Of a stretch of 46,595 nt of DNA, positions 16,868 to 25,498 are shown in pieces. The position numbers and the translations under genes are program-made. The first letter of the stretch is position 1, and each line of letters starts with the position of its first letter. Origin of the DNA: Streptomyces nanshensis (GTDB lineage: Bacteria > Actinomycetota > Actinomycetes > Streptomycetales > Streptomycetaceae). The stretch covers positions 1 to 46,595 of the forward strand of contig NZ_LJGW01000293.1 in assembly GCF_001751255.1 (NCBI RefSeq). The letters are read 5' to 3'. A model generated the notes under the pieces. The model was not told the DNA's origin. It was given only the letters and a program-made list of their open reading frames with translations, and did not search any database.

Positions 16868-17904
16868 GCGGGGCCGCCCTCGCCGTCCCGGGTGTCGACG
16901 CGCTTGGTGAACTCGTCGTAGCCGGGCCAGCTCAGCACCACCTGCCCGTTCTCCAGCCGCGCCCGCGCCAGTACGGGCGCCAGGTCGCGCGCCTCGCTCG
17001 CCGCGAGCGCCTCGCCCGCCGTACGGAACGAGGCGAGCTGGCGCAGCGTCGCGATCGTGGGCGGCATCATCAGCAGCTCGCCCCGGTCGTAGCCCTCGGC
17101 GGCCTCGGCGGGACGGGTCCAGACCGTACGGTCCGCCTCGGTGGAGGCGTTGCGCGTGCGCTGGCCGTCGGGCAGCGCGGCGACGAAGAACCAGGTGTCG
17201 TAGCGGCGCTTCTCGAACTCCGGGGTGATCCAGTGCGCCCACGCGCCGAGCAGATCGCTGCGCAGCACCAGGCCGCGCCGGTCGAGGAAGTCCGCGAAGG
17301 ACAGTTCGTGGTCGGCGAGCGCCGCGCGGTCGCGTTCCCAGTCCTCGCCGGTGGTGTCGCCGACGACGCTCGTGGCGTCCGGCCCGGCGAGCAGCACGCC
17401 CGCCTCCTCGAACGTCTCGCGGACGGCGGCGCAAACGATGGCCTGTGCGGTGGCCTCGTCCGTACCGAAGCGCTCGGCCCACTCCCTGCGCGAGGGGCCC
17501 GCCCAGCCGTCGTCCGGGCGTCCGCCGGAGCGCCGCTCTGCGAACGGCCGCTCCCCGTACGGCTGTCGACCGGCGGACTCGCCGACGGCGGGCCGTTCCT
17601 CCGCGGGCTCGTCGACGGCGGACTGTTCGCCGCCGCCCCAGTGTTCGTCGCGCGGGTCGACGCCGCCGCCGGGATACGCGTACGCCCCGCCGGCGAACGC
17701 CATCGACGTACGCCTGCGGAGCATGTGCACTTCGGGCCCCGGCGCCGCCCCGCCGCCGTCACGCAGCAGCATGACCGTGGCGGCCAGGCGCGGGGTCACC
17801 GGGGTGATCTCGCCGGCGGCCAGGGCGCGGATGCGCTCCGGCCATTCCGGCGGATACCACTGGCCGTTCGCGGAGGACGACTCGGAGGACGACGAGGACG
17901 ACAT
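16864..17904 (-). CDS. NUDIX hydrolase (NUDT19-like) with interrupted NUDIX box
   Basis: A 346-residue protein. An N-terminal Ser run (SSSSSESSS) precedes VTPRLAATVMLLRD and RRTSMAFAGGAYAYPGGGVD. The NUDIX box is split: the GGGVDPRD half is separated from VRETFEEAGVLL by about 65 low-complexity residues (Glu, Gly, Arg-rich). Such split boxes are typical of NUDT19-like CoA or nucleotide diphosphatases. It is translationally coupled to the MBL-fold gene downstream, suggesting consecutive or co-regulated hydrolytic steps. Confidence 0.85.
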   Translation of the reverse strand: MSSSSSSESSSANGQWYPPEWPERIRALAAGEITPVTPRLAATVMLLRDGGGAAPGPEVHMLRRRTSMAFAGGAYAYPGGGVDPRDEHWGGGEQSAVDEPAEERPAVGESAGRQPYGERPFAERRSGGRPDDGWAGPSRREWAERFGTDEATAQAIVCAAVRETFEEAGVLLAGPDATSVVGDTTGEDWERDRAALADHELSFADFLDRRGLVLRSDLLGAWAHWITPEFEKRRYDTWFFVAALPDGQRTRNASTEADRTVWTRPAEAAEGYDRGELLMMPPTIATLRQLASFRTAGEALAASEARDLAPVLARARLENGQVVLSWPGYDEFTKRVDTRDGEGGPA

Positions 17905-18057
17905 GGACGGATGCTACGGGCACGCTCCGCTCCCGGTCGCCCGGTCCCGCATGGGCGCTCCGCGACGACGCAGGTCACGGCGACGGTGAGGTCCGTCACT
18001 CCGGACGGTCGGTCCGGTCGGTCCGGACGGTCACTCCGGCCGGTGTCAGTCCGGCGG

Positions 18058-18534
18058 TCAGTCCGCCCAGTCGGCCAGTTCGACCACGATCTCGACCTCG
18101 ACGGGCGCGTCCATCGGCAGCACCGCGACGCCCACCGCGCTGCGCGCGTGCACGCCCCTGTCGCCGAAGACCTCGCCCAACAGCTCGCTGGCGCCGTTGA
18201 TCACGGTGGGCTGACCGGTGAAGTCCGGGGCGGAGGCGACGAATCCGGTGACCTTCACGACCCGTACGACCCGTTCGAGGCCGCCCGCGACGGAGGCGAC
18301 GGCCGCCAGGGCGTTCAGCGCGCACGTACGCGCCAGGTCCTTCGCCTCCTCCGGCGTGACCTCCCCGCCGACCTTGCCGGTGAGCGGCAGTTTGCCCTGG
18401 ACGAGCGGGACCTGGCCCGCGGTGTGGACGTACCGTCCGCTGCGCACCGCCGGCACGTACGCCCCTGCGGGGGTGGCGACTTCGGGCAGCGTGACACCGA
18501 GTTCGGCGAGGCGTGAGGCGACGTCGCCGCTCAC
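18058..18534 (-). CDS. RidA family protein
   Basis: A 158-residue YjgF/YER057c/UK114 (RidA) family protein. These trimers deaminate reactive enamines and imines, or serve related roles. Visible signatures are YVHTAGQVPLVQGKLPLTG, GGLERVVRVVKVTGFVAS and MDAPVEVEIVVEL at the C-terminus. The catalytic Arg of classical RidA (in the C-terminal R-x-A motif) appears as a diverged RSAVGVAVLPM context, so enzyme activity is uncertain. The start is GTG at 18534, overlapping the stop of the small DUF4177 gene. Confidence 0.85.
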   Translation of the reverse strand: MSGDVASRLAELGVTLPEVATPAGAYVPAVRSGRYVHTAGQVPLVQGKLPLTGKVGGEVTPEEAKDLARTCALNALAAVASVAGGLERVVRVVKVTGFVASAPDFTGQPTVINGASELLGEVFGDRGVHARSAVGVAVLPMDAPVEVEIVVELADWAD

Positions 18535-18689
18535 TGCTTCTCCCGCTTGAGGTAGGCCACCAGTTGATCGGAACCGGTCGGGCCCGGGACGACCTGGACG
18601 AGCTCCCAGCCGTCCTCTCCCCAGGTGTCCAGGATCTGCTTGGTCGCGTGCGTGAGCAGCGGCACGGTCGCGTATTCCCACTTCGTCAT
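18531..18689 (-). CDS. DUF4177-type 52-aa protein
   Basis: A 52-residue protein starting MTKWEYATVPLL and containing WGEDGWELVQVVPG, the pattern of DUF4177 proteins (a short beta-sheet fold with WEY and DGWELV motifs). Function unknown. It is the first gene of a DUF4177-RidA unit (4-nt overlap, stop TGA within the RidA GTG region), a pairing that is common in streptomycetes. Its promoter shares the 44-bp gap with the divergent ArsA-like gene. Confidence 0.85.
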   Translation of the reverse strand: MTKWEYATVPLLTHATKQILDTWGEDGWELVQVVPGPTGSDQLVAYLKREKQ

Positions 18690-18733
18690 GGTGCCGAGCG
18701 TAGCCCGTCGCCTTGCTGGTTAGGCTCCCGGGA

Positions 18734-19708
18734 GTGAGCAGGCTGCATGTTGTCACAGGCAAGGGCGGCACCGGGAAGACCACGGTGGCCGCGGCACTCG
18801 CGCTGGCCCTGGCCAGCGGCGGGAAGCGGACTCTCCTCGTCGAGGTCGAGGGACGTCAGGGCATCGCGCAGCTCTTCGAGACGGAACCGCTGCCGTACGA
18901 GGAGCGCAAGATCGCCGTGGCGCACGACGGAGGCGAGGTCTTCGCTCTCGCCATAGATCCCGAACGGGCGCTGCTGGACTACCTCCAGATGTTCTACAAG
19001 CTGGGCAGCGCGGGCCGCGCGCTGAAGAAACTCGGCGCCATCGACTTCGCGACGACCATCGCCCCCGGACTGCGGGACGTCCTGCTGACGGGCAAGGCGT
19101 GCGAGGCGGTACGCCGCAGGGACTCCCGCGAACGGCGCGTGTACGACGCGGTGGTGATGGACGCGCCGCCCACCGGCCGCATCACCCGCTTCCTCGGCGT
19201 GAACGAGGAGGTCGCGGGGCTCGCCAAGGTCGGGCCCGTGCACAACCAGGCCCAGGCGGTGATGCGGCTGCTCAAGTCCCCCGAGACGGCGGTGCACTTG
19301 GTGACGCTGCTGGAGGAGATGCCCGTACAGGAGACCGTGGACGGCGTGGCCGAACTGCGGGGGGCGGGGCTGCCGGTGGGGGCGGCGCTGGTGAACATGG
19401 TGCGTCCCCATCTGCTCGACGACGACCTGCTCCGGCAGGCCGACAGCGGACCGGGCGGCGCGCTCGCGGACGCGCTGGCGCGCGCGGGCCTCTCCCGTCC
19501 GGACCGTTTCGTCGGACCGCTCGTCGAGCAGGCGCAGGAGCACGCGGAACGCGTCACGCTGGAGCGGGAGCAGCGTTCCGCGCTGGAGAAGCTCGACATG
19601 CCGGTCTACGAACTCGGCCTGCTCCCCGAGGGCGTCGAACTCGCCGGGCTCTACCAGCTCGCGATGGATCTGCGGGACCAGTTGCCGGCACGCCAGGAGA
19701 CGCCATGA
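18734..19708 (+). CDS. ArsA-like anion-transport/tail-anchored ATPase, first of pair
   Basis: A 324-residue ArsA/Get3-superfamily ATPase. The deviant Walker A VVTGKGGTGKTTVA starts at residue 6, followed by LVEVEGRQG (switch I) and YDAVVMDAPPTGRITRFL (Walker B / A-loop). The GTG at 18734 gives the usual family N-terminus; a TTG at 18713 would add seven residues. It overlaps the second ArsA-like gene by ATGA, so they probably form a heterodimer. The pair sits next to wblA as in S. coelicolor. Client unknown; no arsenic genes are near. Confidence 0.9.
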   Translation: MSRLHVVTGKGGTGKTTVAAALALALASGGKRTLLVEVEGRQGIAQLFETEPLPYEERKIAVAHDGGEVFALAIDPERALLDYLQMFYKLGSAGRALKKLGAIDFATTIAPGLRDVLLTGKACEAVRRRDSRERRVYDAVVMDAPPTGRITRFLGVNEEVAGLAKVGPVHNQAQAVMRLLKSPETAVHLVTLLEEMPVQETVDGVAELRGAGLPVGAALVNMVRPHLLDDDLLRQADSGPGGALADALARAGLSRPDRFVGPLVEQAQEHAERVTLEREQRSALEKLDMPVYELGLLPEGVELAGLYQLAMDLRDQLPARQETP

Positions 19709-21165
19709 CGAAGAGCACGAAGGGCAACCGGGCACAGGGCGGTGGCACCGCCGCGCCGGGCGGCGTGCGCGGCGCGCTGCCCAGCGAAGTGGCGCTGCGC
19801 GTCGACCCGTTGATCGACGATCCCGAGACGCGGATCGTCGTGTGCTGCGGCGCCGGAGGCGTCGGCAAGACGACGACGGCGGCGGCGATCGGGCTGCGGG
19901 CGGCGGAACGCGGCCGGAAGACGGTCGTCCTCACGATCGACCCGGCACGCCGCCTCGCACAGTCCATGGGCCTGACCGAACTGGACAACACACCGCGGCC
20001 GGTGCCCGGCGCGGGCACCGGGTCCGATTCCGGCTCCGGTGGCGAACTGCACGCCATGATGCTCGACATGAAGCGGACCTTCGACGAGATCGTCGAGGCA
20101 CACGCCGACCCGGAGCGCGCCCGCGCCATCATGGCCAACCCCTTCTACGAGTCGCTCTCCGCGGGCTTCGCCGGGACGCAGGAGTACATGGCCATGGAGA
20201 AGCTCGGCCAGCTCCGCGCCCGCGACGCCTGGGACTTGATCGTCGTGGACACCCCGCCGTCGCGCTCCGCGCTGGACTTCCTGGACGCGCCGAAGCGGCT
20301 GGGCTCCTTCCTGGACGGGCGGCTGATCAAGCTGCTGACGGCGCCCGCCAAGGCCGGCGGCCGGGCGGGGATGAAGTTCGTCAACCTCGGGATGGCCGGG
20401 CTGTCGATGTTCACCGGGGCGCTCAACAAGCTGCTGGGCACGGGGCTGTTGCGGGACGTGCAGACCTTCGTGGCCGCGATGGACACGATGTTCGGCGGCT
20501 TCCGTACGCGTGCCGACGCCACCTACCGGCTGCTGCAGGCCCCCGGTACGGCCTTCCTCGTGGTGGCCGCGCCGGAGCGGGACGCGCTGCGCGAGGCCGC
20601 GTACTTCGTCGAACGCCTGGCGGAGGAGCGCATGCCGCTGGCCGGTCTGGTACTCAACCGCGTGCACGGCAGCGGCGCTTCGGCGCTGAGCGCCGAGCGG
20701 GCCCTCGCCCTCGCGGAAAATCTTGAGGAGGGCGGCATTGTGGATCGAGGGCACGGGAAGGGAAACAGGCACGGCGCCCACTCCCCCGGGCGCGGCTCGT
20801 CGTACGGCACCGGCACGGACGAGCAGAGCGCGCATGGCGACCATGACGCGTATCACGCGCATGACGTGCACGAGGACATCGGAGAGGACGGCGTTCCGGA
20901 CTCCACCCCGCGGCCCGAATCCGCGGAAGAGCCGACGGATCACAACGGGCATACCGGGCAGACGGAACAACTCGCGGTCGCTCTGCTGCAACTGCACGCC
21001 GAACGCATGCAGTTGCTGACGCGCGAGCGGCGTACGCGCGACCGCTTCACGGCGCTCCACCCCGAGGTCCCGGTGGCCGAGGTCGAGGCGCTGCCCGGCG
21101 ACGTACACGATCTGGCGGGACTGCGCACGATCGGCGAACTGCTGGCGGACGGTTCCGCGGCCTAG
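19705..21165 (+). CDS. ArsA-like ATPase, second of pair, with His/Asp-rich insert
   Basis: A 486-residue ArsA-family ATPase. The deviant Walker A CCGAGGVGKTTT is near residues 48-59, then VVLTIDPARRLAQSMGL (switch) and LIVVDTPPSRSALDFLD (Walker B). About residues 345-410 form a low-complexity insert rich in His, Asp and Gly (HGDHDAYHAHDVHEDIGEDG), which splits the C-terminal region and could bind metal or act as a linker. The C-terminus resumes with LLQLHAERMQLLTRE. The ATG at 19705 overlaps the previous stop. Confidence 0.9.
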   Translation: MTKSTKGNRAQGGGTAAPGGVRGALPSEVALRVDPLIDDPETRIVVCCGAGGVGKTTTAAAIGLRAAERGRKTVVLTIDPARRLAQSMGLTELDNTPRPVPGAGTGSDSGSGGELHAMMLDMKRTFDEIVEAHADPERARAIMANPFYESLSAGFAGTQEYMAMEKLGQLRARDAWDLIVVDTPPSRSALDFLDAPKRLGSFLDGRLIKLLTAPAKAGGRAGMKFVNLGMAGLSMFTGALNKLLGTGLLRDVQTFVAAMDTMFGGFRTRADATYRLLQAPGTAFLVVAAPERDALREAAYFVERLAEERMPLAGLVLNRVHGSGASALSAERALALAENLEEGGIVDRGHGKGNRHGAHSPGRGSSYGTGTDEQSAHGDHDAYHAHDVHEDIGEDGVPDSTPRPESAEEPTDHNGHTGQTEQLAVALLQLHAERMQLLTRERRTRDRFTALHPEVPVAEVEALPGDVHDLAGLRTIGELLADGSAA

Positions 21166-21635
21166 CCGGCACCCGCTCTCGTACGACGGCGGACGCGCAC
21201 GCGCAGGACGCGCGACGCACAACCCTTCCTGCACCCTCCGGGCACCCTGAGCGTACGTACGTCCGCACGCAAGCACGCCCCGAACTCCCGTGCCCGGCGG
21301 GCCGGTTCGCGCGCCGCACCTCCCGCCCCGCCCCATAGGGCGTTGAGCGGTGCGAACGGTGCGGCGCGGTGCGTCGACACGTGAAGCGGAGGCGGCGCGG
21401 GCGCGCGCGGTGTGGGGGACACCGGCAGTGCCCGCGCGGCGCCGACGGTGCGGCACAACGGCGGTCGGAGGCGATCGCTGACCGCCGCGCGGCGAAGCGG
21501 AACGTCGTACGGCGGCGCGCTCAACCGCCGTGTGTCCGCGGGCCGTTCAGCGCACCCGGGCACCGCTCACCGTGTGAGGGCGCACCGGCCGCCGAGCCGG
21601 CCCGTGCCGCGCTCGTACCGACCGCCGTACGGCGG
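21166..21635. other. 470-bp convergent intergenic region
   Basis: Between the second ArsA-like gene and convergent wblA. It is extremely rich in CGTACG and GCGGCG words. The only defined element I see is the palindrome at its right end that overlaps the wblA stop codon. No supported gene. Confidence 0.4.
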
Positions 21636-21637
21636 TC
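21620..21637 (-). terminator. 18-bp palindrome overlapping the wblA stop codon
   Basis: GACCGCCGTACGGCGGTC is a perfect 18-bp palindrome at 21620-21637 that includes part of the wblA TGA (21636-21638). It could end transcription or stabilise the 3' end. Confidence 0.5.
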
Positions 21638-21998
21638 AGCCTGCGGCCGCGTAGTCCTTGACCGCGTTGACCGCGTAGTCCTTGGCCTCTTCGAGGTCGA
21701 GAGGCAGCACTCCGCCGGTGTCACGCTCGTATTCCATGCGTGCCGTCTCCAGCAGGCGGCGCCACGAGGTCACCGTGGGCCTGCGGCGCAGCAGCGCTCT
21801 GCGCTCACGCTCGGTCATACCGCCCCAGACACCGAACTCCACGCGGTTGTCCAAGGCATCGGCCAGACACTCCGTGCGCACGGGGCACCCGGTGCATACG
21901 GCCTTGGCGCGGTTCTGTGCCGCACCCTGCACGAACAGTTCATCCGGATCGGTAGTGCGGCAGGCTGCCTGCGCACTCCAGTCGGTTACCCAGCCCAT
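21636..21998 (-). CDS. wblA: WhiB-like regulator WblA
   Basis: A 120-residue Wbl iron-sulfur transcription factor; WblA is a global regulator that promotes sporulation and represses antibiotic synthesis in Streptomyces. Cys13, Cys35, Cys38 and Cys44 form the 4Fe-4S cluster site (C-x21-C-x2-C-x5-C), followed by GVWGGMTERER, the Wbl turn that contacts sigma factor and DNA. The C-terminal extension (EEAKDYAVNAVKDYA) is typical of WblA. The start ATG at 21998 gives the standard MGWVTDWS N-terminus. Its position between the ArsA pair and a PBP gene supports the orthology. Confidence 0.95.
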   Translation of the reverse strand: MGWVTDWSAQAACRTTDPDELFVQGAAQNRAKAVCTGCPVRTECLADALDNRVEFGVWGGMTERERRALLRRRPTVTSWRRLLETARMEYERDTGGVLPLDLEEAKDYAVNAVKDYAAAG

Positions 21999-22410
21999 AG
22001 CCGGCGCCGTCCTCTCCCGAATCGAGGCTCCCCCACGGCGGCGAACGGCATATTCGCCGTTGCCAGTTGGTGACGTTACGGAAGGAGGGCAGGGTGCAAC
22101 ACCCCCTGCGGGCCCAATCTTGGATGGCCCGAACGGACTATGCGTGCGCGGCAGATCACCCGCCGGAGTGAGCCGGTGACTACCTGGGCCTTCGCGGAAC
22201 ACAGGGGCTCTCGGCGGTGCAGCGGGGAGGTATTTGCCGGACACATCACGACACTTGGGGCTCTTCCGGACAAGCCTCATCACTCACAGGAGTGAGTGGA
22301 AAGGCCGCAGTGGGTCGAGGCCACAGTGACGGTGTGAGGTGTGATGCGTAGTCCAGCTTAGGCGAACTGAGCCTCCCCTGTCCGGCGATTGAGAACGTAG
22401 GCTGACGGCC
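21999..22410. promoter_or_regulatory. divergent control region wblA / PBP
   Basis: A 412-bp gap with both flanking genes reading outward. wblA in Streptomyces is known for a long regulated upstream region. I see a short ACTCAC / GTGAGT stem near 22282-22297 but no operator that I can assign. Confidence 0.45.
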
Positions 22411-24738
22411 ATGGTGAAGATGCGTACCGGCGGCGGTGAGTCCGCCTTCCAGCAGGGCGCCAAACTCCTCGGCGTCAGCGCGCTGGCGGGCGCCGTGCTC
22501 GCCGGACTGGCGCTTCCCGCCGCGGGTGGCCTGGGGCTCGTCACGAAGAACACCGTCCAGGGCTTCGACGAACTCCCCGCCAACTTCAAGCGCCCGCCGC
22601 TGAGTCAGCGCACCACCATCCTCGACAACGAGGGCGGCGAGATCGCCAAGGTCTATTCGCGCGACCGCACCGTCGTCGGCCTCAAGGACATATCCCCGTC
22701 GATGCGCAAGGCGATCGTCGCGATCGAGGACGCCCGCTTCTACAAGCACGGCGCCGTCGACCTGAAGGGCATCCTCCGCGCCCTCAACCGCAACGCGCAG
22801 AACGGCCAGGTCGAAGAGGGCGCCTCCTCGCTCACCCAGCAGTACGTGAAGAACGTCTTCGTGGAGGAGGCGGGCGACGACCCGGACAAGGTCGCGCAGG
22901 CCACGCAGCAGACCGTCGGCCGGAAGATCAAGGAACTCAAGTACGCGATCCAGGTCGAGGAGAGCCTCGGCAAGAAGAAGATCCTCGAGAACTACCTGAA
23001 CATCACCTTCTTCGGCCAGCAGGCCTACGGCGTCGAGGCCGCCGCCCAGCGCTACTTCTCCAAGCCCGCCAAGGACCTGGACATCGAGGAGTCCGCGCTG
23101 CTCGCCGGCATCGTGCAGTCACCGGCCCAGTACGACCCCGTACAGCACGAGGACACGGCCAAGAAGCGGCGCGACACCGTCATTTCGCGCATGCAGGCCC
23201 TCGGCCACATCTCCGCGAAGGAGGCCGAGGAGGCCAAGGACAAGCCGCTGGGCCTCGACATCAGCAAGCCCCAGAACGGCTGCATCACCGCGGAGCACGG
23301 CGCCGGCTTCTTCTGCGACTACGTACGCGAGGTCTTCCTCAACGACCCGGCGTTCGGCGAGACGGAGAAGGCCCGCGCCAAGCGCTGGAACCGCGGCGGC
23401 CTCACCGTCCGTACGACGCTCGACCCGAAGGCGCAGAAGTCGGTCGAGGCGTCGGTCGAGCGGCATGTGCGGCAGTCCGACAAGGTCGCGACGGCCGCCT
23501 CGATCGTCGAGCCGGGCACGGGCCGCATCCTCGGCATGGGGCAGTCGCGTCCGTACGGCTTCGGTGAGAACGAGACGCAGATCAATCTGTCGGTGGACAA
23601 CGACATGGGCGGCGGTGCCGGTTACCAGCCGGGCTCCACCTTCAAGCCGGTGATCGCGGCCGCGGCGCTGGAACGCGGGATGAGCGTCTACAAGAAGTAC
23701 CCCTCGCCGTACAAGATGCAGTACCCGTCGCCGGTCCGTACGTGCGGCGGGCAGTGGAGCGGCAGCGCCCCCGTCGAGAACGAGAACCGCAGCGAGACCG
23801 GCCCGTACGAGATGAAGGAGGCCACCGCGAAGTCGGTGAACACCTACTTCGTCTCCCTCATCGGCGAGACCGGGATCTGTCCCGTGACGCAGATGGCGAA
23901 GAAGATGGGCGTCCAGCGCGCCGACGGCAAGGAGATCGACCAGGTCCCCTCGATCACCCTGGGCACGCAGGAGATGTCGCCGCTGACGATGGCCGAGGGC
24001 TATGCGACGTTCGCCAACCGCGGCGTGCACTGCACCCCCGTCGCGGTGGAGTCGATCACCGACGCACGCGGACGGAAGCTGCCGGTCCCGAAGACCTCGT
24101 GCGAGCGCGCGATGAGCCAGCGCACCGCGGACACCGTCAACACGCTGCTGCGGGGCGTCGTCGAGGACGGTACGGGCAAGAAGGCCGGTCTGGGCGGGCG
24201 CGACAGCGCGGGCAAGACCGGTACGACGGACCAGCGTTACGCGGCCTGGTTCGTCGGCTACACCCCGAACATGTCGGGCGCGGTGTGGGTCGGCGACCCC
24301 GCGCACAAGACGCAGATGACCGACATCAACATCGGCGGCGTCTACCACGACAAGGTCTTCGGCGGCGAAGTCCCGGGCCCCATCTGGCGGGACGCGATGG
24401 CCGGCGCGCTGGACGGCGAGCCTTCCCCGCACTTCAACCTCGTGCCCATCGGCAAGGACAAGGACGACAAGCCGAAGCCGCCGGACGACGACGATGACGA
24501 CGATGACGACGACCCTTGGCCGGACATCACGCTGCCGCCCGACTTCATCGGCGGCGGAGGCAACGGGGGCGCGGACGCCGGCGCCAACGGCGGTACGGAC
24601 GCGGGCACGTTCGGCGGTGCCGACGCGGGCACGAACGCGGGTCCGAACGGCGGCGCGCTCAACGGCGGCAATGGCAACGGGAACACCGGGAACGGGGGCG
24701 CCTCGGGCGGGCGCTTCGGGGGTACGGGCGGCTTCTAG
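22411..24738 (+). CDS. class A bifunctional penicillin-binding protein
   Basis: A 775-residue membrane-anchored peptidoglycan synthase. One N-terminal transmembrane helix (about residues 20-45) precedes the GT51 transglycosylase domain with AIVAIEDARFYKHGAVD and SSLTQQYVKN. The transpeptidase domain has the nucleophile motif GSTFKP (about residue 408), SVN in TAKSVNTYF (about 475) and AGKTGTTD (about 600). The C-terminal tail has a ten-Asp run followed by about 70 Gly/Asn/Ala-rich residues, probably a disordered extracellular tail. A hairpin follows the stop. Confidence 0.95.
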   Translation: MVKMRTGGGESAFQQGAKLLGVSALAGAVLAGLALPAAGGLGLVTKNTVQGFDELPANFKRPPLSQRTTILDNEGGEIAKVYSRDRTVVGLKDISPSMRKAIVAIEDARFYKHGAVDLKGILRALNRNAQNGQVEEGASSLTQQYVKNVFVEEAGDDPDKVAQATQQTVGRKIKELKYAIQVEESLGKKKILENYLNITFFGQQAYGVEAAAQRYFSKPAKDLDIEESALLAGIVQSPAQYDPVQHEDTAKKRRDTVISRMQALGHISAKEAEEAKDKPLGLDISKPQNGCITAEHGAGFFCDYVREVFLNDPAFGETEKARAKRWNRGGLTVRTTLDPKAQKSVEASVERHVRQSDKVATAASIVEPGTGRILGMGQSRPYGFGENETQINLSVDNDMGGGAGYQPGSTFKPVIAAAALERGMSVYKKYPSPYKMQYPSPVRTCGGQWSGSAPVENENRSETGPYEMKEATAKSVNTYFVSLIGETGICPVTQMAKKMGVQRADGKEIDQVPSITLGTQEMSPLTMAEGYATFANRGVHCTPVAVESITDARGRKLPVPKTSCERAMSQRTADTVNTLLRGVVEDGTGKKAGLGGRDSAGKTGTTDQRYAAWFVGYTPNMSGAVWVGDPAHKTQMTDINIGGVYHDKVFGGEVPGPIWRDAMAGALDGEPSPHFNLVPIGKDKDDKPKPPDDDDDDDDDDPWPDITLPPDFIGGGGNGGADAGANGGTDAGTFGGADAGTNAGPNGGALNGGNGNGNTGNGGASGGRFGGTGGF

Positions 24739-24777
24739 CGACGGTGGGGTGTGCAAGGCCGGCCCCGTCATACGAAG

Positions 24778-24803
24778 GGGGACGCTCCCAGGAGAGCGTC
24801 CCC
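24778..24803 (+). terminator. PBP terminator
   Basis: A perfect 10-bp stem GGGGACGCTC / GAGCGTCCCC (24778-24787, 24794-24803) with a 6-nt loop sits 40 nt after the PBP stop. It also faces the convergent YqeY gene. Confidence 0.85.
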
Positions 24804-24879
24804 GTCCGTGAGTCGGACCCCCCTCTGCTCAACTCCCGGCAGAGCGCGGCCTGTTCGGCCGCCGTCGGCCCGGCAGGTA

Positions 24880-25347
24880 TCAGCCCGCCGCGAGCCGCTT
24901 CTTGACCGCCGCCGCGACGCGTCCGCCCTCGGCCCGGCCCTGCACCTTCGGGTTGACGATCTTCATGACGGCGCCCATCGCGCGCGGCCCCTCGGCTCCC
25001 CCGGCCTGCGCCTCGGCGACGGCCTCGCCGACCAGCGCGTCCAGTTCCTCGTCCGTGAGCTGCGCGGGCAGATAGCCGGAGAGGATCTCGCCCTCCGCGC
25101 GCTCCCGTTCGGCCGACTCGGCACGGCCGCCGTCGGCGAAGGCGTCCGCCGCCTCGCGGCGCTTCTTCGCCTCGCGCGTGATCACCTTCTGCACCTCGTC
25201 GTCCGACAGTTCACGCGCGGACTTGCCGGCGACCTCCTCCTTGGAGATCGCTGCGAGGGTCATGCGGAGGGTGGCGGAACGCAGCTCGTCACGGTCCTTG
25301 ATCGCTGCGGTCAGGTCGTCCTGAAGCTTGGACTTGAGCGTAGTCAT
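24880..25347 (-). CDS. GatB/YqeY domain protein
   Basis: A 155-residue YqeY protein, the stand-alone form of the C-terminal helical domain of GatB that contacts tRNA in the amidotransferase. It has the typical start MTTLKSKLQDDLTAAIK and the helical core LSDDEVQKVITREAKKRREA. The end GGAEGPRAMGAVMKIVNP with KVQGRAEGGRVAA matches the family tail. Its exact role is unknown; it may aid tRNA handling. It is divergent from the phosphoesterase gene. Confidence 0.93.
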   Translation of the reverse strand: MTTLKSKLQDDLTAAIKDRDELRSATLRMTLAAISKEEVAGKSARELSDDEVQKVITREAKKRREAADAFADGGRAESAERERAEGEILSGYLPAQLTDEELDALVGEAVAEAQAGGAEGPRAMGAVMKIVNPKVQGRAEGGRVAAAVKKRLAAG

Positions 25348-25498
25348 GGCGTTTTCGTGTCCTCCAGAGATTCGGGGACCATCATCTCGCACCCCGTCTC
25401 GCGGCCGTCCACAGGCGCACACCGCCGGGGCACGGGGCGGCGGGTGCGGTTCCGTGCACGGAGTGCGAGGGCGACGGCGGGTCTGCGACCATGGCCAC

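Noticed and set aside
24505-24738. Poly-Asp and Gly/Asn-rich end of the PBP as a frameshift artefact
   Set aside because: The frame is continuous with the transpeptidase domain and such tails are known in streptomycete PBPs; the stop is followed by a clean terminator.
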